DNA of 64,000 nt from Gemmatimonadales bacterium (GTDB taxonomy: Bacteria > Gemmatimonadota > Glassbacteria > GWA2-58-10), in assembly GCA_024278175.1 (NCBI GenBank), contig JAJRTS010000061.1, positions 62,001 to 126,000 of the forward strand. Direction: 5' to 3'. Positions 36,835 through 49,349 of this stretch are shown piece by piece. Made by a program: the position numbers and the translations under genes. Positions within the stretch are counted from its first letter, which is position 1; each line of letters opens with the position of its first letter. The notes beneath the pieces are model-generated. The model worked only from the letters and a program-made list of their open reading frames with translations, was not told where the DNA came from and ran no database searches.

Positions 36835-38571
36835 TCAGCCAAGGAGCAGGGCCAGGATTCCCGCCAGGATGAACTGGGTGTCGCCGGTGACTTCAACGGG
36901 CAACTCGCCCTGCAGTACCCGGCGGTCGAAAAGTTGCAGATAGCCGAATATGTATGCGCTCACGGCCAGCATCGCCCAGCCGAAATCGCTCAGCCAGCCG
37001 GTCCAGGCGCCCAGAGCTATCACCAGTGCCTGAACAGTGGTCAGCGAGTAAAGCAGCACTTTCGAGCGCTGGGTGCCGATCAGGGTCGGCAGGGTTTCGC
37101 GGCCCACAATCAAATCGCCCTGGATATCGCGAACATCGAACAGCAGCGAGCGCACGGTCACCAGCAGGAACGTGGAGACGAAAGCCAGAAAGAACGCAGG
37201 AGTCAGCAGCGGCATCTCTTTGATGTACAGGGGAAACATCACTGTTACCACCGACCAGCCCAGCGCCATGAACAGGTCCTTGCTGGCGGGTATCAATCTC
37301 AGGGACAGGCGTTTGATTCCAAGCGGCAGCAGTCTGCCGGGGAAATCGATGCGGTAGATCATCCCCAGCCCGATCAGCAGCAGCATGATCCCCAGCGGCT
37401 GGGCTCCCTGCGATCCGGCAAGCACCAGCGCGCAGACCGCGCCGGCAATGGCCAGCTTCAACATCACCCGTGCCCGCCGTGCCTGCCGTGACAGCTTACC
37501 CGACTGGTCCCGCGACAGCTCGCCGCTGTCGGAAAAGCGGCTGATCAGGTGAACGCTGAGGATATAGCAGAACGAGATCGCAAAGGGCAGCCATCCCAGC
37601 GAAATCCCCATCAGGCGGGCGTTGGCGTAACACAACATCGCGCTGCCCAGGGCCACGTAAAGGTTCGAGCGCACCATGAAACGAAATGCGGTCCTGCACA
37701 GCCGCCAGAGAGGATTTACACTCTCAGGCTCAATTTCCCGCAGCCGTTCAACTACCTCGATAAGGATCCAGTTCGGCGTGCTGGCCCCGGCGGTTACCGC
37801 CACCGTGCGAAACTTGCCAAGTTCGGCTTCGGTAAGTTCCTCGGCTGTCTCCACGTGAAAAGTGGGCTTGCCCACACCCTCGCTGATCTGGACCAGGTGA
37901 CGGGTATTGGCGCTGTTTTTACCTCCCACCACAACCACCGCGTCGGCAGAAGAAGCCAGTTCCCTTATCTCTTCCTGGCGGCGGTATGTGCTGGGGCAGA
38001 TCGTATCGAGCACTTCCACGTTTTCGAAGCGCTGTCTGATAGCGGCCGTAACGTTGCGGTACACCTCGCGGGTCAGGGTCGACTGCGCCACCACGCACAC
38101 GCGTGGCGAATCGGGCAGGGCCGCCACTTCCTCCGCTTTGTTCAGTACGTGGCCGCTGCTGCCCGCGTAACCCGCCAGCCCGATCACCTCGGCGTGCTTG
38201 CGGTCGCCCACGATAACCACCATGTCTCCGGCTTTGCTATGGCGACGGATCAGGCCCTGAATCCGTGACACGTCCGGACAAGTGGCGTCGCAAACCCTGC
38301 CGCCGATACTCAGGATTTTCTTGCGTCTGGCCGGTGAGATCCCGTGGGTGCGGATAAATACCGTATCGCTCGGGCCGGGACGGTTCTGCTCGGAGATGGC
38401 TTTTATGCCGCGGCGTTCCAGCACCTCGATTGTCTGCGGATTGTGGATCAGCGGGCCATCGGTGAATATCGGCCCGTCGGCCTGGTCGCTTTGCTCCAGC
38501 ACCTGGGCCATCGCCCTGCGCACTCCCTTGCAGAATCCGGCTGACTGTGCGAGGATAACTTTCATTTGCAT
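36835..38571 (-). CDS. ispH: 4-hydroxy-3-methylbut-2-enyl diphosphate reductase (IspH) fused to UbiA-like prenyltransferase domain
   Basis: N-term AGFCKGVRRAM, DATCPDV, DTICPSTYRRQ (three Fe-S cysteines); C-term ~280 aa polytopic with LLFDVRDIQGDLIVGRETLPTLIG UbiA-like second Asp motif. Confidence 0.9.
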   Translation of the reverse strand: MQMKVILAQSAGFCKGVRRAMAQVLEQSDQADGPIFTDGPLIHNPQTIEVLERRGIKAISEQNRPGPSDTVFIRTHGISPARRKKILSIGGRVCDATCPDVSRIQGLIRRHSKAGDMVVIVGDRKHAEVIGLAGYAGSSGHVLNKAEEVAALPDSPRVCVVAQSTLTREVYRNVTAAIRQRFENVEVLDTICPSTYRRQEEIRELASSADAVVVVGGKNSANTRHLVQISEGVGKPTFHVETAEELTEAELGKFRTVAVTAGASTPNWILIEVVERLREIEPESVNPLWRLCRTAFRFMVRSNLYVALGSAMLCYANARLMGISLGWLPFAISFCYILSVHLISRFSDSGELSRDQSGKLSRQARRARVMLKLAIAGAVCALVLAGSQGAQPLGIMLLLIGLGMIYRIDFPGRLLPLGIKRLSLRLIPASKDLFMALGWSVVTVMFPLYIKEMPLLTPAFFLAFVSTFLLVTVRSLLFDVRDIQGDLIVGRETLPTLIGTQRSKVLLYSLTTVQALVIALGAWTGWLSDFGWAMLAVSAYIFGYLQLFDRRVLQGELPVEVTGDTQFILAGILALLLG

Positions 38572-38706
38572 TCCATAAATCGTGATTCAGCCCGTTAATC
38601 TCCGTAGATAGCGGAAGCGGCCGGAAGTGGCTTTCGGGTATCGCCTCCGGGCTGTATATTTATCCTGATCCGATCAAATAGTCAACCTGAAGCTTAACGG
38701 AGACGA

Positions 38707-39495
38707 ATGTTGACAACAGGTAAGGCAAAAGTGCTTGGCGTAATCCCGGCCCGCTGGGCGTCGAGCCGCTTCCCGGGCAAGGCGCTGGCGGTTATCGCCG
38801 GAAAGCCGATGATAGAGCGGGTCTGGCGCCAGGCAAACAAATGCCGCACGCTGGATGAAATCGTGGTCGCCACCGATGACGCCCGTATTGCCGACTGTGT
38901 AAGGGAATTCGGCGGCGAGGTGATGATGACCCCGGCGGACACGCCCACTGGTACAGACCGGATAGCGCTCGTGGCCCGTCGGATGCCCGCTTTCCCGGTC
39001 GTGCTCAATATCCAGGGCGATGAGCCGTTGCTGGAGCCCGGGCCTATCGATGCGGCGGTGGAGCTGATGCACGCCACGCCCACCGCCGGCTGCACCACGC
39101 TTGTGCGTCCGGCCCGCAGCGTGCGGGAGCTGAACGACCCCAACGCGGTCAAGGTGCTGATGGGCGCCGGGGGCAGGATAATCTCTTTCAGCCGGGGGCA
39201 GGTCCCGTTCTGCCGTGACGGCAAACTGCTGAAGAGTATCGGGAGCGGGGGCGGGCACCACCCGTGGCGCGTACATATCGGCCTTTATGTCTGGAGGCGC
39301 GAGGCTTTGCTGGTGCAGGTGGAGTTGCCGGTGGCGCTTGTCGAGGCCAGCGAGGGATTGGAGCAGATGCGCTCGATTGTGGCGGGAACTGAATTCTACG
39401 CCGCACAGATCGAGGGCACGGCCTCGATAGGCGTGGACCTTCCCGGCGATGTGGCCGAAGTGGAAAAAGCAATCATCGAGCTGGGCCGGGATTGA
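38707..39495 (+). CDS. kdsB: 3-deoxy-manno-octulosonate cytidylyltransferase
   Basis: VIPARWASSRFPGKALAVIAGKPMIERVW; NIQGDEPLLEP; HIGLYVWRREALL. Confidence 0.97.
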   Translation: MLTTGKAKVLGVIPARWASSRFPGKALAVIAGKPMIERVWRQANKCRTLDEIVVATDDARIADCVREFGGEVMMTPADTPTGTDRIALVARRMPAFPVVLNIQGDEPLLEPGPIDAAVELMHATPTAGCTTLVRPARSVRELNDPNAVKVLMGAGGRIISFSRGQVPFCRDGKLLKSIGSGGGHHPWRVHIGLYVWRREALLVQVELPVALVEASEGLEQMRSIVAGTEFYAAQIEGTASIGVDLPGDVAEVEKAIIELGRD

Positions 39496-39586
39496 GACGG
39501 CCGGGATTAGGATTGCAATCGGCCGTGGCAGGGATTATATTTTTCAAGTTCGCATCAAATTGATCAAATACGCGGTAACAGGCTGA

Positions 39587-42131
<2,545 letters not shown>

Positions 42132-42677
42132 CGACCCCGATGCTCCTGCCAAAGTGGTGGAAAAGGCCGCGACCGTGGAGATCGTGGCGATGGATATCGA
42201 CGGGGTGCTCACCGACGGGCATACCTGGCAGTTGGACAACGGTGAGCAGATGCTGTGTTTCAGCGTGCAGGACGGAGTTTCATTGAACCTCTGCCGCTGT
42301 GTGGGCGTAAAACTGGCGGTACTCAGCGGCCGTGATCTTCCCGCCGCGCGGATTCGCATGGAGCGCTTCCCGATCGAGGAGTTGCGCCTGGGCTGTATCG
42401 ACAAGGTGACGGCCATGCGTGAGATCGCGCTCAAGTACGATGTGCCCCTGGAGCGGGTGGCTTATATCGGCGACGATATTATCGACCTGCCGCTGCTGGG
42501 GTTGGTGGGACTGCCCGTGGCCGTGCCCAACGCCATCCCGGAGGTGCTCTCGGCGGCGGCGTGGGTAACCGGCAGGCCCGGCGGAGAGGGCGCACTGCGG
42601 GATTTGATCACGCTGGTGCTCAAGGCTAGGGGTGACTATGTAAAGGCCGTGCAGAGCTATCTGGGTGGGGAGGGGCA

Positions 42678-43670
42678 TTGAACGCGAAAAATAATCCGGA
42701 CAGCGGCAGCGAGGCCGTGCTGGAACAGGCGCGGCGGGTGATCGGGATCGAGCGCGACGCCCTGAGCGGGCTTATCAGCCGGATCGACGGTTCGTTCGCC
42801 GAGGCGGTGGAGCTGATTTTCGCCTGCACGGGCCGGGTGATTGTCTCCGGCGTGGGCAAGAGCGGGATAGTGGGCCGCAAGATCGCAGCCACGCTGACTT
42901 CCACCGGCAGCCCGGCCATATTCGTCCACCCGGTGGATTTCATGCACGGGGACATGGGGCTGGTCAGCCGCGAGGATGTGTTCCTGGCGGTGAGCAAGAG
43001 CGGCGAGACCTCCGAGCTCGAAGGGATGCTGCATCATTGCAAGCGCTTGGGGATCAAGGTTATCGCCATCACCGGCAAACGCGATAGTATGCTCTGTGCG
43101 CTCGCGGATATCTCGCTGGACGCGGGTGTGGCCCAGGAGGCATGCCCCCACGACCTGGCACCCACGGCCAGCAGCACCGCGGCGATGGCCCTGGGCGACG
43201 CGCTGGCGGTGTCCCTGCTGGTGCGCCGCGATTTCAAGGCGGAGGATTTCGCGCGCCTGCACCCTGCCGGTGCGCTGGGGCGCAGGCTGTTGCTGCGTGT
43301 GCGCGAGGTAATGGTTTCCGGGGCGAATATGGGTACGGTGGGCCTGGACGCCAGGATGAAGGAAGTTTTGCTGGAACTGGTGGCCAAGCGCGGAATCTGC
43401 GCCGTGGCCGCTGCCGACGGCAAGCTGGCGGGGGTTGTCACCGATGGTGACTTCAAGCGCCTGATCGGTCGCTGTACCGACTTTATCGAGATCCCGGTGG
43501 CCGATGTGATGAACCCCCGGGCCAGGACTGTCGGCCCCGAAGACCTCTGCGCGGAGGCCGCCGGGAAAATGGAGAGCCATGCGATTATCTCCATGCCCGT
43601 GATCGATGACGACGGGCGCGTGGTGGGCATGATCCACCTTCACGACCTGATGCGCGCCAGGGTTATCTAG
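42678..43670 (+). CDS. kdsD: Arabinose-5-phosphate isomerase (SIS + CBS)
   Basis: VIVSGVGKSGIVGRKIAATLTSTGSPAIFVHPVDFMHGDMG; two CBS domains; TTG start. Confidence 0.95.
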   Translation: MNAKNNPDSGSEAVLEQARRVIGIERDALSGLISRIDGSFAEAVELIFACTGRVIVSGVGKSGIVGRKIAATLTSTGSPAIFVHPVDFMHGDMGLVSREDVFLAVSKSGETSELEGMLHHCKRLGIKVIAITGKRDSMLCALADISLDAGVAQEACPHDLAPTASSTAAMALGDALAVSLLVRRDFKAEDFARLHPAGALGRRLLLRVREVMVSGANMGTVGLDARMKEVLLELVAKRGICAVAAADGKLAGVVTDGDFKRLIGRCTDFIEIPVADVMNPRARTVGPEDLCAEAAGKMESHAIISMPVIDDDGRVVGMIHLHDLMRARVI

Positions 43671-43748
43671 CGGCGTGCCCGAAAAAACACGCTTCTATAA
43701 GCGGGCTCGAAATATTCAAATGAAAAATTGGACGGCTAACTTGTGATG

Positions 43749-43964
43749 AGGAAGTTTTTTGGATCACTCATTTTTGTGTATCAAAAGAAAATGCAGGGGT
43801 TGTTAATTGTAACTACATGATCTTACTTAAAGCCAGGCCCTTTGATGAAAAGTTTTGGAAAAAGAGTGGGGGAGTGTGAGGGGGAGAGAAAAGAACCTTT
43901 TTAAAAAGGTTTTGTCTCTCCCCCTCACAATTCTTTCAATTCTTTGATTACATCAAAGGTCTCA
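43749..43964. repeat. ~216 bp dispersed repeat, copy 1, with long central hairpin
   Basis: Aligns end-to-end with 56270-56486; hairpin TGTGAGGGGGAGAGA...TCTCTCCCCCTCACA at 43875-43929; ctttgATtacATcaaag small hairpin. Confidence 0.9.
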
Positions 43965-43966
43965 GA

Positions 43967-44566
43967 GTGCAAAACTATCCGGCTATGAACAACAAAAATG
44001 CACTGGCCGTCATGGCCCCGGCGGTAATTTTCGCCGCTCTCGCCGTCCTTGTGGCCCTGGCCGGCTGCACGGCCCGTCCCGAGGCGGATTCCGCGCCCGT
44101 AACCGCCGCCGCGGACATCGAGATGCCCGACCAGGTGTTTGACGGGTTCGAGATGTCGCTGACCGACGACGGGATCAGCAAGGGGCTGGTCCTGGCCCGC
44201 AGGGCGGAGAAATACGGTGAACTCCAGGAGTTCCGGGCCAGCGGGCTGACTGTGTTTTTTTACACCGAATCCGGCCGGGTGAGCTCTGTGCTGACCTCGC
44301 GCAGGGGGGTTATCCATACCGATACGGGCAACATGGAAGCGATGGACTCGGTGGTGGTTTTCTCCTCCGACAGCACCCGCACCCTGCACACCGAGCATCT
44401 TGTCTGGCTTAAGGGCGACAACATGATCCGTGGCGACAGCGCGGTTGTGGTCACTGGGCTCCGGGGAGAGGTAGCCGGCGATGGGTTTACCGCCGATGTG
44501 GGTTTCGAGAGAATCGACCTGAAAAATCCGACCGGAGATGTAAATGTGCTCGGCGACAAGTTCTGA
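43967..44566 (+). CDS. lptC: LPS export ABC transporter periplasmic protein LptC (lipoprotein-like)
   Basis: Lipobox-like LVALAGC; LTSRRGVIHTDTGNMEAMDSVVVFSSDSTRTLHTEHLVWLKGDNMIRGD LptC signature; next to lptA/lptB. Confidence 0.88.
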   Translation: MQNYPAMNNKNALAVMAPAVIFAALAVLVALAGCTARPEADSAPVTAAADIEMPDQVFDGFEMSLTDDGISKGLVLARRAEKYGELQEFRASGLTVFFYTESGRVSSVLTSRRGVIHTDTGNMEAMDSVVVFSSDSTRTLHTEHLVWLKGDNMIRGDSAVVVTGLRGEVAGDGFTADVGFERIDLKNPTGDVNVLGDKF

Positions 44567-45845
44567 GCGCCTCCCGCTGACTCGCCACCTGCTGCTGCAG
44601 GGCCTGTTGTTCGCTCTGCTGCTTCCGGCCGCCACGCCGAGCGCCCGGCAGGATTCCGGCCAGAGTGTGCCGTTTAAAATCCGCCACGCCGACCAGTTTG
44701 TTCAGAGCAAGGACTCCACGGGCGCCCGGCTTTACGTTCTGCTGGGCAACGTGCTGATCGTCCGCGAGGCCACTTCCATCTCCTGCGACAGTCTGACCTA
44801 TTTCCCCGACAACGGTTTTTTCCATTGTATCGGCAGCGTGCATGTGGCCGACAGCGTGCGTTCGCTCTCGAGCGATACGCTGTTTTATTATCTGGACCGG
44901 GCTTACTATCGCGCCGCCGGCGACATGCGGTGGAGTTCCGGAAAACTTTGGGGCAGCGGTAACCAGGGCGAGTACTGGCGCGGTAGCGCTCTGTTCAGGG
45001 TAACGGGCGAGGCGTTCGCGGCCGACAGCGCGCGTGAGCTGCATAGCGAGACCATGGAGTACGAATCCGCCACCGGGGTGCTGCGCGCACAGGGCGATGT
45101 GCGTTTCTCCGAGAGCGAATCCGGCTCCACCGGCGCGGCCGCAAGTGCGAGGTACAGTAGCGGGGACAAGCTGCTTGTTCTTCGCGGACGGCCCGTGCTG
45201 ACCTACTACGAGGACGAGGACAGCTTGCGCCAGGACCCCTTCAGCCTTACCGGCGACGTGGCTACCAGTTTCGGCCGGGACAGCCTTACCGCCACCGGCC
45301 GGGTCCGTCTCTGGCGCGACAGCCTGAGCGTGACCTCCGACAGCCTGTTTCACAACCTGGCCACGGACAGGAGCTATTTCCGTGGCGGACCTCCCCGGGT
45401 GGAGCATCCCGAGTACCGCCTTAGCGCCGAACGGCTGGACATCTCGAGCAGGGAGCGGCACCTGGAGTTGATCGAGGCCGAGGTCGGCGGGCGCGGTGAG
45501 TTCAGTACCGGCGGAGACTCAGCAGAGCAGCGCGGCCTCCGCCGGGAGCATGGAAGCTGGATAGAGGGGGATACGCTACGGCTGTTTTTCAGCCGCAATG
45601 CGATGGACAGTATTTACGCGGCCGGCTCAGCGCGCAGCTTTTATCGTGAAAACGAATTGAGCGGAGTCAATTACGTGCAGGGCGGGATAATCCTGTTGGT
45701 GTTCGAGGATAATCTGCTGGAAGTGGTCGAGGTGCGCGACGGTGGACGGGGAGTGTACGTTCCACCTGATACAGGCGGCGTAATTACTGTTATTCCGGAC
45801 TCTTCCGGTTTTTTATCACCCCCGGACAGTGTTTTTCCGCGCTAA
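44544..45845 (+). CDS. lptA: LptA/OstA-like organic solvent tolerance family protein
   Basis: 433 aa OstA-like repeats (LLGNVLIVREATSISCDSLTYFPDNGFFHCIGSVHVADSVRSLSSDTLFYYLD). Confidence 0.82.
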   Translation: MCSATSSERLPLTRHLLLQGLLFALLLPAATPSARQDSGQSVPFKIRHADQFVQSKDSTGARLYVLLGNVLIVREATSISCDSLTYFPDNGFFHCIGSVHVADSVRSLSSDTLFYYLDRAYYRAAGDMRWSSGKLWGSGNQGEYWRGSALFRVTGEAFAADSARELHSETMEYESATGVLRAQGDVRFSESESGSTGAAASARYSSGDKLLVLRGRPVLTYYEDEDSLRQDPFSLTGDVATSFGRDSLTATGRVRLWRDSLSVTSDSLFHNLATDRSYFRGGPPRVEHPEYRLSAERLDISSRERHLELIEAEVGGRGEFSTGGDSAEQRGLRREHGSWIEGDTLRLFFSRNAMDSIYAAGSARSFYRENELSGVNYVQGGIILLVFEDNLLEVVEVRDGGRGVYVPPDTGGVITVIPDSSGFLSPPDSVFPR

Positions 45846-46000
45846 ACCATTGACATCTCCCCCATACTTTCTTTAATTTTATAAGAGACTGGCATGATTT
45901 TTGTTGGCGAATGTACCGCGGTAGCGGTCCCAGGGGGCGATGACGAAGGAGGAAATCGCGGCCCGGGCCTGCGAGTTGCGGATAACGGGAGAAAACACTA

Positions 46001-46729
46001 CTGTCTGATCTGCGTCTATATACACGGGGTCTGGTCAAAAAATACAAGAAGCGCAGGGTTGTGGATCAAGTTGACCTCGAAGTGGGCCAGGGTGAAGTTG
46101 TGGGGTTGCTGGGCCCAAACGGCGCGGGTAAGACAACTACCTTCTACATGATAGTCGGACTGATCAGACCCGGGGCCGGCGATATTTTTCTCGGTGAGCG
46201 CAAGCTTACCGGCCTGCCGATGTACCGCAGGGCCGGAATGGGGATCGGTTACCTGCCCCAGGAACCGTCGGTGTTCCGCAAACTGACGGTAGAGGAAAAC
46301 CTTATTGCGATCCTCGAAACGCGCCCCATGAGCAGGGCGGAGCGCGCAAGCCGCCTCGAGGAGTTGCTCGATGAGCTGGGATTGCAGAAGGTGCGCTCAA
46401 GCATGGCCTATTCGCTTTCAGGCGGGGAGCGCAGGCGGCTGGAGATTACCCGCGCGCTGATTACTCAGCCGCGCTTTATCCTGCTTGATGAGCCGTTTGC
46501 GGGGGTCGATCCGATTGCTGTCGACGATATTCAGGAAATTATCAGCAGGCTCAAACAGCGGGGGATCGGAATTCTGATCACCGATCATAATGTCCGCGAA
46601 ACGCTGCAGATAACCGACAGAGCTTATATCATGTTCGAGGGACGGATTCATCTCAGCGGGGATGCCGAGACACTGATCAACGACCCGACAGCGCGTAAAC
46701 TGTATCTGGGACAGGATTTTAAAATGTAA
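46001..46729 (+). CDS. lptB: LPS export ABC transporter ATP-binding protein
   Basis: [67 protein letters not shown]; no ATG/GTG/TTG before the conserved N-terminus, CTG at 46001 in frame. Confidence 0.93.
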   Translation: MSDLRLYTRGLVKKYKKRRVVDQVDLEVGQGEVVGLLGPNGAGKTTTFYMIVGLIRPGAGDIFLGERKLTGLPMYRRAGMGIGYLPQEPSVFRKLTVEENLIAILETRPMSRAERASRLEELLDELGLQKVRSSMAYSLSGGERRRLEITRALITQPRFILLDEPFAGVDPIAVDDIQEIISRLKQRGIGILITDHNVRETLQITDRAYIMFEGRIHLSGDAETLINDPTARKLYLGQDFKM

Positions 46730-46730
46730 A

Positions 46731-46910
46731 GGGGACCTCTGATAATTTAGATATTGAAGCGAGCCCGAGCGAGAAGCTGCTCCGGCAAGGCTTGATGATA
46801 AAAACCGCCGGAAGCATAGCCGCGCTATGTTGAGGACGGTTTTAAACAAAAACGCAGCCGGGCAGTTGGGTAGCACCGGCGCAGCCAATAGATGATTATT
46901 AGAGGTTCCT
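46731..46910. repeat. MITE-like intergenic element, ~180 bp
   Basis: Termini GGGACCTCTGATAAT / ATTATTAGAGGTTCC (13/15 inverted match); internal hairpin AAAACCG...CATAGCcgcGCTATG...CGGTTTT (46799-46843). Confidence 0.75.
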
Positions 46911-46960
46911 AAAGGCCTGGCCGCCGTTGGCCAGCCGGCAATTCAGCCGCGGAATGCGAG

Positions 46961-48523
46961 ATGGCGCTTTACAACAGAATGGAATTGCAATTCCGTCAGG
47001 AGCTGCAGATCAATCCACGCCTCTATCAGGCGATGGACCTGCTGCAGATGCCCATGCTGGACCTTCAGGTTCACCTTAAGCAGGAGCTGATGGTTAATCC
47101 CTTCCTGGAGATGCTTGAAGATGCCGAGGAGGGAATCGAGACCACGGACGAGGCCGGGGACGAAGCGGGTGAGGATGAAACGGCTGAAAGCGAGCAGTAC
47201 GAAGAGTCGGAGCCGGAGATGGTGGACGATGAGAATGCCGGGGATGAACAGCCGGGCGAGCCGGAGCTGTCGTATGACGACGAGGTTGACCCGCTGATTG
47301 ACGGGAAGCCTGAGGACGGCGACCTGACCAGTAAGGATCAGGATGAGATTGACTGGGATGAGATCCTGCGCGAGAACGACAATATCGACTACGACAATTT
47401 CGTCCAGGAAGTGGATGACCGCGAGTTCCGCGAAAAAGCTCCCACCAGCGGCCGCTCCCTTTACGAGCATCTTATCGAGCAGTTGTACCTGCTCAAACTC
47501 GACAGCGCTCAGCGCAGGATCGGCGAAGAAATAATCGGCGATATCGACGATGACGGTTACCTGCAAAGCTCGATCAGCGAGATTGCCTTCCGCCTTCGCG
47601 CCGAAGAGGACGAGGTCAGCGAGGTGCTCGGGCGGATCAAGACCCTGGAACCGGTGGGTGTCGGCGCCATGAACCTTCGCGAATGCCTGCTGATCCAGTT
47701 GCGGGATAAAGGGCAGGAAGGTGAGTTGGTTTACCAGTTGGTGGAGGACTATTTCGAGGAACTTTCAAAGCGCCACTGGCAGGATATCGCCAAGGCCACC
47801 GGCCTGAGTCTGAAAGTTATCCAGGACGCCGCCGACGAGATCGCCCGGCTGGAGCCCAAGCCCGGGCGGCTGATCAGCGAGGGCCGCGAAGACAACTATG
47901 TGATTCCCGACCTGGTGGTCGATAAGGTGGAGGGCGAGTATGTGGTCTATGTCAACGACTTCAACCTTCCGCACCTTCGCCTGAGCCGCGCCTACAAGGA
48001 TATCGCCCGCGACAAAAAACAGTTCAAGGGTGAGGCCAAGGAATTTATTTACAACAAGCTCAACAGCGCCAACTGGTTGATCCAGGCCATAGAGCAGCGC
48101 AAGCAGACCATGCTCAAGGTGATGCGCTTTATCGTGGAAAAACAGCACGATTTTTTTGAATACGGGATCAGCCACCTCAAGCCGCTTACCCTGCGCGAGG
48201 TTTCCGAGGTGATCGAGATGCACGAATCGACGATCAGCAGGGTAACCAACGACAAGTATTGCCAGACTCCCAGGGGAGTGTTTCAACTCAAGTTCTTCTT
48301 CAGTGTCGGCCTGGCCAGTGATAACGGCGAGGACGTGTCGGCAAGGGGGATCAAGAGCAATATCTCCAAGATGATCGAAAACGAGGATACCTCCAAGCCT
48401 CTCACGGACCAGGAAATAGTCGCCCGCCTCAAGGCCGAGGGGATCAAGATCGCCAGGCGCACGGTGGCTAAATACCGCGACCAGTTGGGCATCCTGCCCG
48501 CCAGGATGCGCAAGCGCGTCTGA
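46961..48523 (+). CDS. rpoN: RNA polymerase sigma-54 factor
   Basis: LQFRQELQINPRLYQAMDLLQMPMLDL N-term; C-term RpoN box ARRTVAKYRDQLGILPARMRKR. Confidence 0.97.
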   Translation: MALYNRMELQFRQELQINPRLYQAMDLLQMPMLDLQVHLKQELMVNPFLEMLEDAEEGIETTDEAGDEAGEDETAESEQYEESEPEMVDDENAGDEQPGEPELSYDDEVDPLIDGKPEDGDLTSKDQDEIDWDEILRENDNIDYDNFVQEVDDREFREKAPTSGRSLYEHLIEQLYLLKLDSAQRRIGEEIIGDIDDDGYLQSSISEIAFRLRAEEDEVSEVLGRIKTLEPVGVGAMNLRECLLIQLRDKGQEGELVYQLVEDYFEELSKRHWQDIAKATGLSLKVIQDAADEIARLEPKPGRLISEGREDNYVIPDLVVDKVEGEYVVYVNDFNLPHLRLSRAYKDIARDKKQFKGEAKEFIYNKLNSANWLIQAIEQRKQTMLKVMRFIVEKQHDFFEYGISHLKPLTLREVSEVIEMHESTISRVTNDKYCQTPRGVFQLKFFFSVGLASDNGEDVSARGIKSNISKMIENEDTSKPLTDQEIVARLKAEGIKIARRTVAKYRDQLGILPARMRKRV

Positions 48524-48795
48524 GGTTTTTCAACCGCGGTCGTCATTTTTCCGGCATTATCTGCCCTTGAGCGGTGGACAAGCGGCACGATTCAGGTTAT
48601 GTTAAAACAGGTGTATGTCAGCGGACTTTAAGGTCCGTGGTTAGCCACCACTTATACCATTTATACGGGAGGACATACCAAAAAACGCATTGTCGCGGTG
48701 ACTGCAATCAAGGTGAACTGCAATGGGGTTTGGGAGCAGTAATAATTGTGATGTGGGAATTAGGCAAGGTATGCTGAAACCTGAAGGGGGAATTA

Positions 48796-49230
48796 ATGCA
48801 GATCAACATCACCCGGAAAAGTGCGGGACTCAGTGACAGTCTGAGAACATATGTCGAAAGCAAGCTCGAGGGATTGGAAGGGCGTTTTAACAATGTTATC
48901 GATGCCAACGTTCTGATCAGTGAGCACGGCAAGGAGAATTGCGTTGAAGTTAATCTTCGTGTAACCGGCGTCAACGTGTTCGCCAAGGACAATAACACGA
49001 ACCTCAGGGCCGCTTTCGATTTCTGTGTCGATAAATTGGAAAAGCAACTCTCAAAGAGGAAAGAAAAGATGCGCCGCAAAACACTTACCCCGCAGGAGGC
49101 GCTTCTGAGCGGGAAAGTGTTTGCCGAGAGTAATCCGGAGCCGGAGAGCAAGGATAGTCCGGATCAGCCGGTTCTGTTGTTCGATCCGGAAGAGGAAAGG
49201 GACGAGCCGGAACAACGCACCGGCACCTGA
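48796..49230 (+). CDS. hpf: Ribosome hibernation promoting factor / RaiA family
   Basis: MQINITRKSAGLSDSLRTYVESKLEGLEGRFNNVIDANVLIS; downstream of rpoN. Confidence 0.9.
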   Translation: MQINITRKSAGLSDSLRTYVESKLEGLEGRFNNVIDANVLISEHGKENCVEVNLRVTGVNVFAKDNNTNLRAAFDFCVDKLEKQLSKRKEKMRRKTLTPQEALLSGKVFAESNPEPESKDSPDQPVLLFDPEEERDEPEQRTGT

Positions 49231-49267
49231 TTTTCCGGGCGGTTTCGCACTAAAGCGGTAATTAATC

Positions 49268-49310
49268 GCAAAGCCGCGTCCTCCGCATCAGCCGGAGGAT
49301 GCGGCTTTGC
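49268..49310. promoter_or_regulatory. Strong RNA hairpin between hpf and hprK
   Basis: GCAAAGCCGCGTCCTCC-gcatcagcc-GGAGGATGCGGCTTTGC: 17 bp stem (one G-U) without a T tract, 40 nt before the hprK ATG. Confidence 0.6.
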
Positions 49311-49349
49311 GCAATCTGCCCTTGTACGCTAAGCAGATGTGGGTTCCCG

